From Pelagicoccus sp. SDUM812005 (GTDB lineage Bacteria; Verrucomicrobiota; Verrucomicrobiia; Opitutales; Opitutaceae): a stretch of 64,000 bases of DNA. The translations under genes and the position numbers were made by a program. The notes under the pieces are model-generated. The model searched no databases, had not been told where the DNA came from, and worked only from the letters and a program-made list of their open reading frames with translations. Position 1 is the stretch's first letter. Each line of letters opens with the position of its first letter. The stretch covers positions 1-64,000 of the forward strand of contig NZ_JARXIA010000015.1 in the NCBI RefSeq assembly GCF_031127875.1, read 5' to 3'. Of the stretch, positions 60,395-64,000 are shown piece after piece.

Positions 60395-60859
60395 CTAGCG
60401 AACCCCACCCGAAACATAGGTGGCGTAGTCGACGCCGCCGCTCGCGAAGGCTTGCCCTTGGATATCGATGAGCACCACCTGCTCCTGGATGGCACCGCTC
60501 TGCTCCCGCAGCGCCACAAACTCGTAAAAGCCAGCCCGCAAGGGCACCCCCTCCAGCCTAGCCTCCTCCGCATTGAAAACCAAGCCGAGCGGCAAGGAGC
60601 TCTTCTCCCCTTCCGCATCCTTGCCCACTGCGCACGAGACCGGCCCAGCACCTTCCGCTTCCGCAAGCTCGAAACGGAAACGCTCACCTACCCGCGCGAA
60701 AACCATAACGCAGCGCGACTTGCCGCAATCGCTCTCGCTTAAGCTAACCGCCGGACAAGGTTCCGCCCCGGTTCCTCCGTAAGCGACTGGCTGAAGCGAG
60801 CAGGCAGCCGCAGTTGCGGCAACGAGAAGAGAAGATCGGAAGTTTGAAGGTACTTTCAT
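60395..60859 (-). CDS. Secreted protein with a putative Ig-like (He_PIG-type) domain
   Basis: 154 residues. Signal peptide (MKVPSNFRSSLLVAATAAAC and following), then a Cys-rich short stretch (CPAVSLSESDCGKSRC) and a beta domain containing LPLGLVFNAEEARLEGVPLR then AGFYEFVALREQ, which follows the LPxGLxF-x-x-GTP-x-AGxYxF pattern of He_PIG domains. No enzymatic role is apparent. A Cys at the end of the signal region (AAAC) could be a lipobox, with SLQP after it. Alone on its strand with a strong terminator. Confidence 0.72.
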   Translation of the reverse strand: MKVPSNFRSSLLVAATAAACSLQPVAYGGTGAEPCPAVSLSESDCGKSRCVMVFARVGERFRFELAEAEGAGPVSCAVGKDAEGEKSSLPLGLVFNAEEARLEGVPLRAGFYEFVALREQSGAIQEQVVLIDIQGQAFASGGVDYATYVSGGVR

Positions 60860-61069
60860 TTGGGTGACGGGTATGAGCTTAGCCTAAGTTTCGATTGCGG
60901 AGCAGCGACGCTCCCGCATCGCACGAGTGACCCTTCCTCCATCGAAATTGCTCCCCGCCTTTCAACTTCCTGCCGTCGATCCAGCAGAATCTCCCTGAAT
61001 TTCGGCAATTGCGTGGTTCCCAGCGCCTAGCGCATCCCTAGGCCTTAGCCGAAACGCCCCTACTCGCCG

Positions 61070-61555
61070 CTACCCAGACAAGCCCGTACCGCAGCCTTCC
61101 TGCCCCTCGAAACCGTACTGCTCCAGCATTCCATCCACGATCTCCGGCAAGGACTGACGATTCTCCGAGCTGCCGCCAAACTCAGCGCTGCACTGGAGAT
61201 AACCCAAGATGGAACTCGCAGTCGCCCACCTGCCCTTGGTCGCCAGATGGGACTCCACGCTCTCGAAGGCGCTCAGCCAAGCTCGTAGGTCAAAGGCCGA
61301 CTCGTCCACCAGCTCCTTGAGCTGGTCCAAAAAGCCATCGATTCCTCCCGCCTCATCGGAAACGCCCACGACCAACGCATCCACGGTCCGCGAACTGTTG
61401 AAGCCGTCCAGCAACAACAGAAGCGACGCTTCCGAAGCGCCCGAGGCCCGGGCGCTCTCCAGCGAACGTTGCCAAAGAAGTGTTTGCGATACGATGGAGC
61501 CACATTTCGCCGCCAGGGCGTTTCGCAGGGCTTCAGGTAGTGCAGGGTTACTCAT
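61070..61555 (-). CDS. Unrecognised soluble protein
   Basis: 161 residues from the ATG at 61555 (MSNPALPEALRNALA). Mostly alpha-helical, acidic, without signal peptide or membrane segment, with SLESARASGASEASLLLLLD and LKELVDESAFDLRAWLSAFE as amphipathic stretches. It begins 79 bases after the large acidic membrane protein stop on the same strand, so the two may be co-transcribed. No family recognised. Confidence 0.65.
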   Translation of the reverse strand: MSNPALPEALRNALAAKCGSIVSQTLLWQRSLESARASGASEASLLLLLDGFNSSRTVDALVVGVSDEAGGIDGFLDQLKELVDESAFDLRAWLSAFESVESHLATKGRWATASSILGYLQCSAEFGGSSENRQSLPEIVDGMLEQYGFEGQEGCGTGLSG

Positions 61556-61634
61556 AGGACGCGAACCATCTGGCAAGCCGACCGCCGAAGGCGAGCCTCA
61601 AAAATGCCAAGCCGGCCCGAGGCCTAACTCCAGC

Positions 61635-64000
61635 TCACAAGCTTCGGGTGAGGCGAAACGAGAGGTCGCGAGAGTCGCCCTCCAGGCGAAACCCGTCTGC
61701 TCGCAAGCGCATGCGCGAAACGTTGTGGGCATCGAAAAAGGGCGATTCGGCGGTGGCCGTGGTCGGCGCGTCGATCGAAACCGTACGCAAGCTCAGATAG
61801 CCTTGCTCGCGACCGCTCATGCTCTTCTCGAACTCGAGCGATCCCACGAAATGCTTCGACGTCAACTGCTTGTCGCCAGTGAGCTTCACGACTCCCTTAA
61901 CGAATCCGCCGTCGTTGCGGACCTCCGTGATCACGAGCTGAACGTCCCGCGAGTTGGCGGCATCCTCGCCGAGAATGGCAAGACCATTAAAAAAGGCGCC
62001 TTCCGACAAAGCCATTTTGACCCGTTCGCGCTGACGCTCGTTCTCTCGCTTGAGAGCCAACAGGTTGCCTTCCTCGCGCGCTCGCATCCGATCGATGCGG
62101 GCCACGTAGTTCTGGGCCGCTAGCGAATAGTCCTCGTAGACCTTGGCGAACTCGGGCGAATGGATGTCATAAGCATTCTCTCCAAACGCGTACTTGGGAT
62201 CGCCTTCCGGCCACTCCAGGTCGCCCTTGTAGCCGCTCACCTTGATCCGTGTGAGAGCCCAGTCATCCGCCTCGCTCTCGCGCTGCAGACCATAAGTCAC
62301 CCGCAAAGGAAGCACTTCCTCCTTCTTAGCCGAAATCTCGTAAAGGCGATTCCAGGGACGATCCGGAAAGTGCCCGATCTCCTCCGGAAAATGATCCCGC
62401 GCGTAACCGAGCGATTCCATCAGCTTCTCTTCGTCGTAGCCCTTCTCCTCCTTGAGTCGCGACTCCAACACCGGACGGTACAGGTTCTCGCGCAAGCGAG
62501 CCCCCACCACCGCGTGCAAGCGAATTTCGTTTTCCGAGACGCGCCTCACTTCGCTGTCCACCCACTGCATGCGATAGAGCCCCTGCTCGTCAAACTTGCT
62601 CAAGGCATGTTTTCCGATCTCCTCGATCTCCAGCAACAAGGCCGAACCATCGATATCGCGACCGTCGTAGTACTCGACGATTTGCTGCTTCCAAACCGCC
62701 AGCACGCCTGCCAGCCCGACCAAAACCAAACCGGCGGCCACCGCCATCGAGTGGGTGACCCGCCAAAGCAAGCTGCGCTTGGGCATTTCGACGACATTCG
62801 CCGCAGCCACCTTCGCGTCGTCGCCATCCTCGGCGCCAATCACCTCTTCGCCGCTGATCTCCTCGGCACCGTCTTCCGCGCCTTCCTCGACATCAAGCTC
62901 GGCAAAGCCTTCGCTAAAATCATCTAGCGAGATCTCGCCTGCGAAGGGGTCTTCGATCACCTCCTCCGAATCTTCCACCTCCTCGGAGCCGGTATCGGGT
63001 CCATCGGCAATCACGGCCGCATTGCGGTCCTCTTCCGGCGGCTCGTCGTCGAGGATCTCGACCGGCGCAGGTGGAGGGGGAGGCAAGTCTCCCGCGCGAT
63101 CGGCAACATTGCCCGGAGCCGGAACGTCCTCTTCGTCATCATCCTCGATAACAGCGACCGCTTCACCGTCTTCGGTGATCAGCGAGGAAGGATCCGGCAA
63201 AGCGACAACCTCGTCGTCCTCGTCACCATCCCCTGCCGCATCCGCAATCATCTCGTCCGGGGAAGGCATGGAGATGATCTCGTCGTCGTCATCCTCGAGC
63301 ACATCGAGCAAGGCGCTGGCCCCTTCGGCCGGCTTTTCGGAATTTCCGTTCAGCAAGCTGCCTGCTTGCATCAATAAATCTTCGGCGGAAGGCGTGGATT
63401 TAACAACGCTGCTGGCCGCGGCCGCCTCTTCGGACTCCGCCTCAGGCTCCTCCTCAACTTCCACCAAAGCCGGAACCTCCGGCACTGGCAGCTCGACCAG
63501 CTCCTCCTCGTCATCGTCGAGGATGTCCAAGCCCGGAGAACTCGCCGGAGCCTCAGCGTCCGATTCCTCCCCTTCGCTCGCCTCATCGATCAAACTAGAA
63601 ATATCTTCCTCATCCAGATCTTCGTCGACCTCGACCAAACCAGGAAATTCGGCTCCAGCTGCTGGTTCATCGGAAACGAGGGCCTCCGTTTCGAGTGCAT
63701 CGGATTCTTCCCCGCCAGACACAGCAGGCTCTTCCTCTAGAATTTCCGTCAGGCCGGGAACTTCTTCCTCCTCTACTTCCACCAGCCCGGGAACTTCGGC
63801 TGCGGGCTCCGGCTCCTCCTGCTCCTCGGGATCATCCTCGACCACCGACGCCAAGAGCTCCGACAAATCTTCGTCTTCCTCGTCGTCGCCAAGGGTGGCT
63901 TCGATTTCGGGCGTTTCCGCTTCACCCGCCACGACCGGAACGTCATCGGCACCTTCCGGAGATGCGACTGAAGACTGCTCCGCTTCAGCGCTCTCCGTTT
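61635..64000 (-). CDS. Very acidic membrane protein, 5' end beyond window
   Basis: Open without a stop to the window edge; at least 788 codons. The N-terminal part (more than 400 residues) is Asp/Glu-rich, without hydrophobic segments, and repeats PGLVEVEE-like units (VPGLVEV, VPGLTEIL, FPGLVEV, VPALVEV). A membrane segment (SMAVAAGLVLVGLAGVLAVW) follows, then about 340 residues of mixed, charged sequence. The acidic tail would be cytoplasmic. A GTG at 63932 is an internal codon, not a credible start, since the same composition continues upstream. No family recognised. Confidence 0.72.
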   Translation of the reverse strand, partial: TESAEAEQSSVASPEGADDVPVVAGEAETPEIEATLGDDEEDEDLSELLASVVEDDPEEQEEPEPAAEVPGLVEVEEEEVPGLTEILEEEPAVSGGEESDALETEALVSDEPAAGAEFPGLVEVDEDLDEEDISSLIDEASEGEESDAEAPASSPGLDILDDDEEELVELPVPEVPALVEVEEEPEAESEEAAAASSVVKSTPSAEDLLMQAGSLLNGNSEKPAEGASALLDVLEDDDDEIISMPSPDEMIADAAGDGDEDDEVVALPDPSSLITEDGEAVAVIEDDDEEDVPAPGNVADRAGDLPPPPPAPVEILDDEPPEEDRNAAVIADGPDTGSEEVEDSEEVIEDPFAGEISLDDFSEGFAELDVEEGAEDGAEEISGEEVIGAEDGDDAKVAAANVVEMPKRSLLWRVTHSMAVAAGLVLVGLAGVLAVWKQQIVEYYDGRDIDGSALLLEIEEIGKHALSKFDEQGLYRMQWVDSEVRRVSENEIRLHAVVGARLRENLYRPVLESRLKEEKGYDEEKLMESLGYARDHFPEEIGHFPDRPWNRLYEISAKKEEVLPLRVTYGLQRESEADDWALTRIKVSGYKGDLEWPEGDPKYAFGENAYDIHSPEFAKVYEDYSLAAQNYVARIDRMRAREEGNLLALKRENERQRERVKMALSEGAFFNGLAILGEDAANSRDVQLVITEVRNDGGFVKGVVKLTGDKQLTSKHFVGSLEFEKSMSGREQGYLSLRTVSIDAPTTATAESPFFDAHNVSRMRLRADGFRLEGDSRDLSFRLTRSL

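Overview
The window is a contiguous piece of a bacterial chromosome, GC-rich by eye, in which nearly all coding sequence is accounted for. No tRNA, rRNA, CRISPR array, insertion sequence or prophage was seen. Gene content points to a Gram-negative (L- and P-ring genes, Yej-type peptide importer). A Verrucomicrobiota member, class Opitutae (Pelagicoccus-like), is my best guess, but that is inference from protein style and gene mix, not from a marker gene.

Layout. (1) 0.1-9.8 kb, minus strand: a small zincin-like metallopeptidase, a large periplasmic M16 peptidase, and a five-gene Yej/Opp-type peptide ABC importer. (2) 9.9-16.1 kb: a SAM methyltransferase, an MscS channel, two Hsp20 chaperones divergent from a PatB/MalY C-S lyase, and three unrecognised small genes. 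(3) 16.15-51.9 kb: an almost complete flagellar regulon, all minus strand except one chemoreceptor. (4) 52-64 kb: a sulfatase-fold protein lacking its catalytic residues, a UbiA-like membrane protein overlapping a methyltransferase gene, an unusual MotA/TolQ-like plus ExbD/MotB-like gene pair, peptide deformylase, PIN-PhoH ATPase, two unrecognised proteins, and a very acidic membrane protein whose start lies beyond the window.

The flagellar region divides into transcription units. Four minus-strand sites match the sigma-54 pattern KGGCAY-N5-TTGCT and each sits just upstream of a unit: flgB-flgC-fliE-F-G-H-I-J-motE-fliK (ends at a hairpin near 42.58 kb); flgD-flgE-fliL-M-N (hairpin near 38.17 kb); fliO-P-Q-R-flhB-flhA-flhF-orf90-fliA(-motA-motB-orf84, hairpin near 25.65 kb); and flgF-G-A-H-I-J-N-K-L-fliW-csrA-fliC. 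Two FliA (sigma-28)-like promoters precede motA and the chemoreceptor. This gives a hierarchy: sigma-54 builds export gate, basal body and hook and makes FliA, and FliA then drives motor and chemotaxis genes. FliW-CsrA next to flagellin suggests post-transcriptional control of flagellin. fliD, fliS, flhG, flgM, che kinase genes and a sigma-54 activator are not in the window.

The best candidates for new biology are the 54.7-57.9 kb pair, which looks like an ion-driven membrane motor whose coiled-coil partner ends in a degenerate trypsin-like domain; the catalytically dead sulfatase-fold protein; the degenerate FlhF GTPase with a 90-residue membrane protein where flhG often lies; and the near-leaderless sigma-54 promoters of flgB and flgF.
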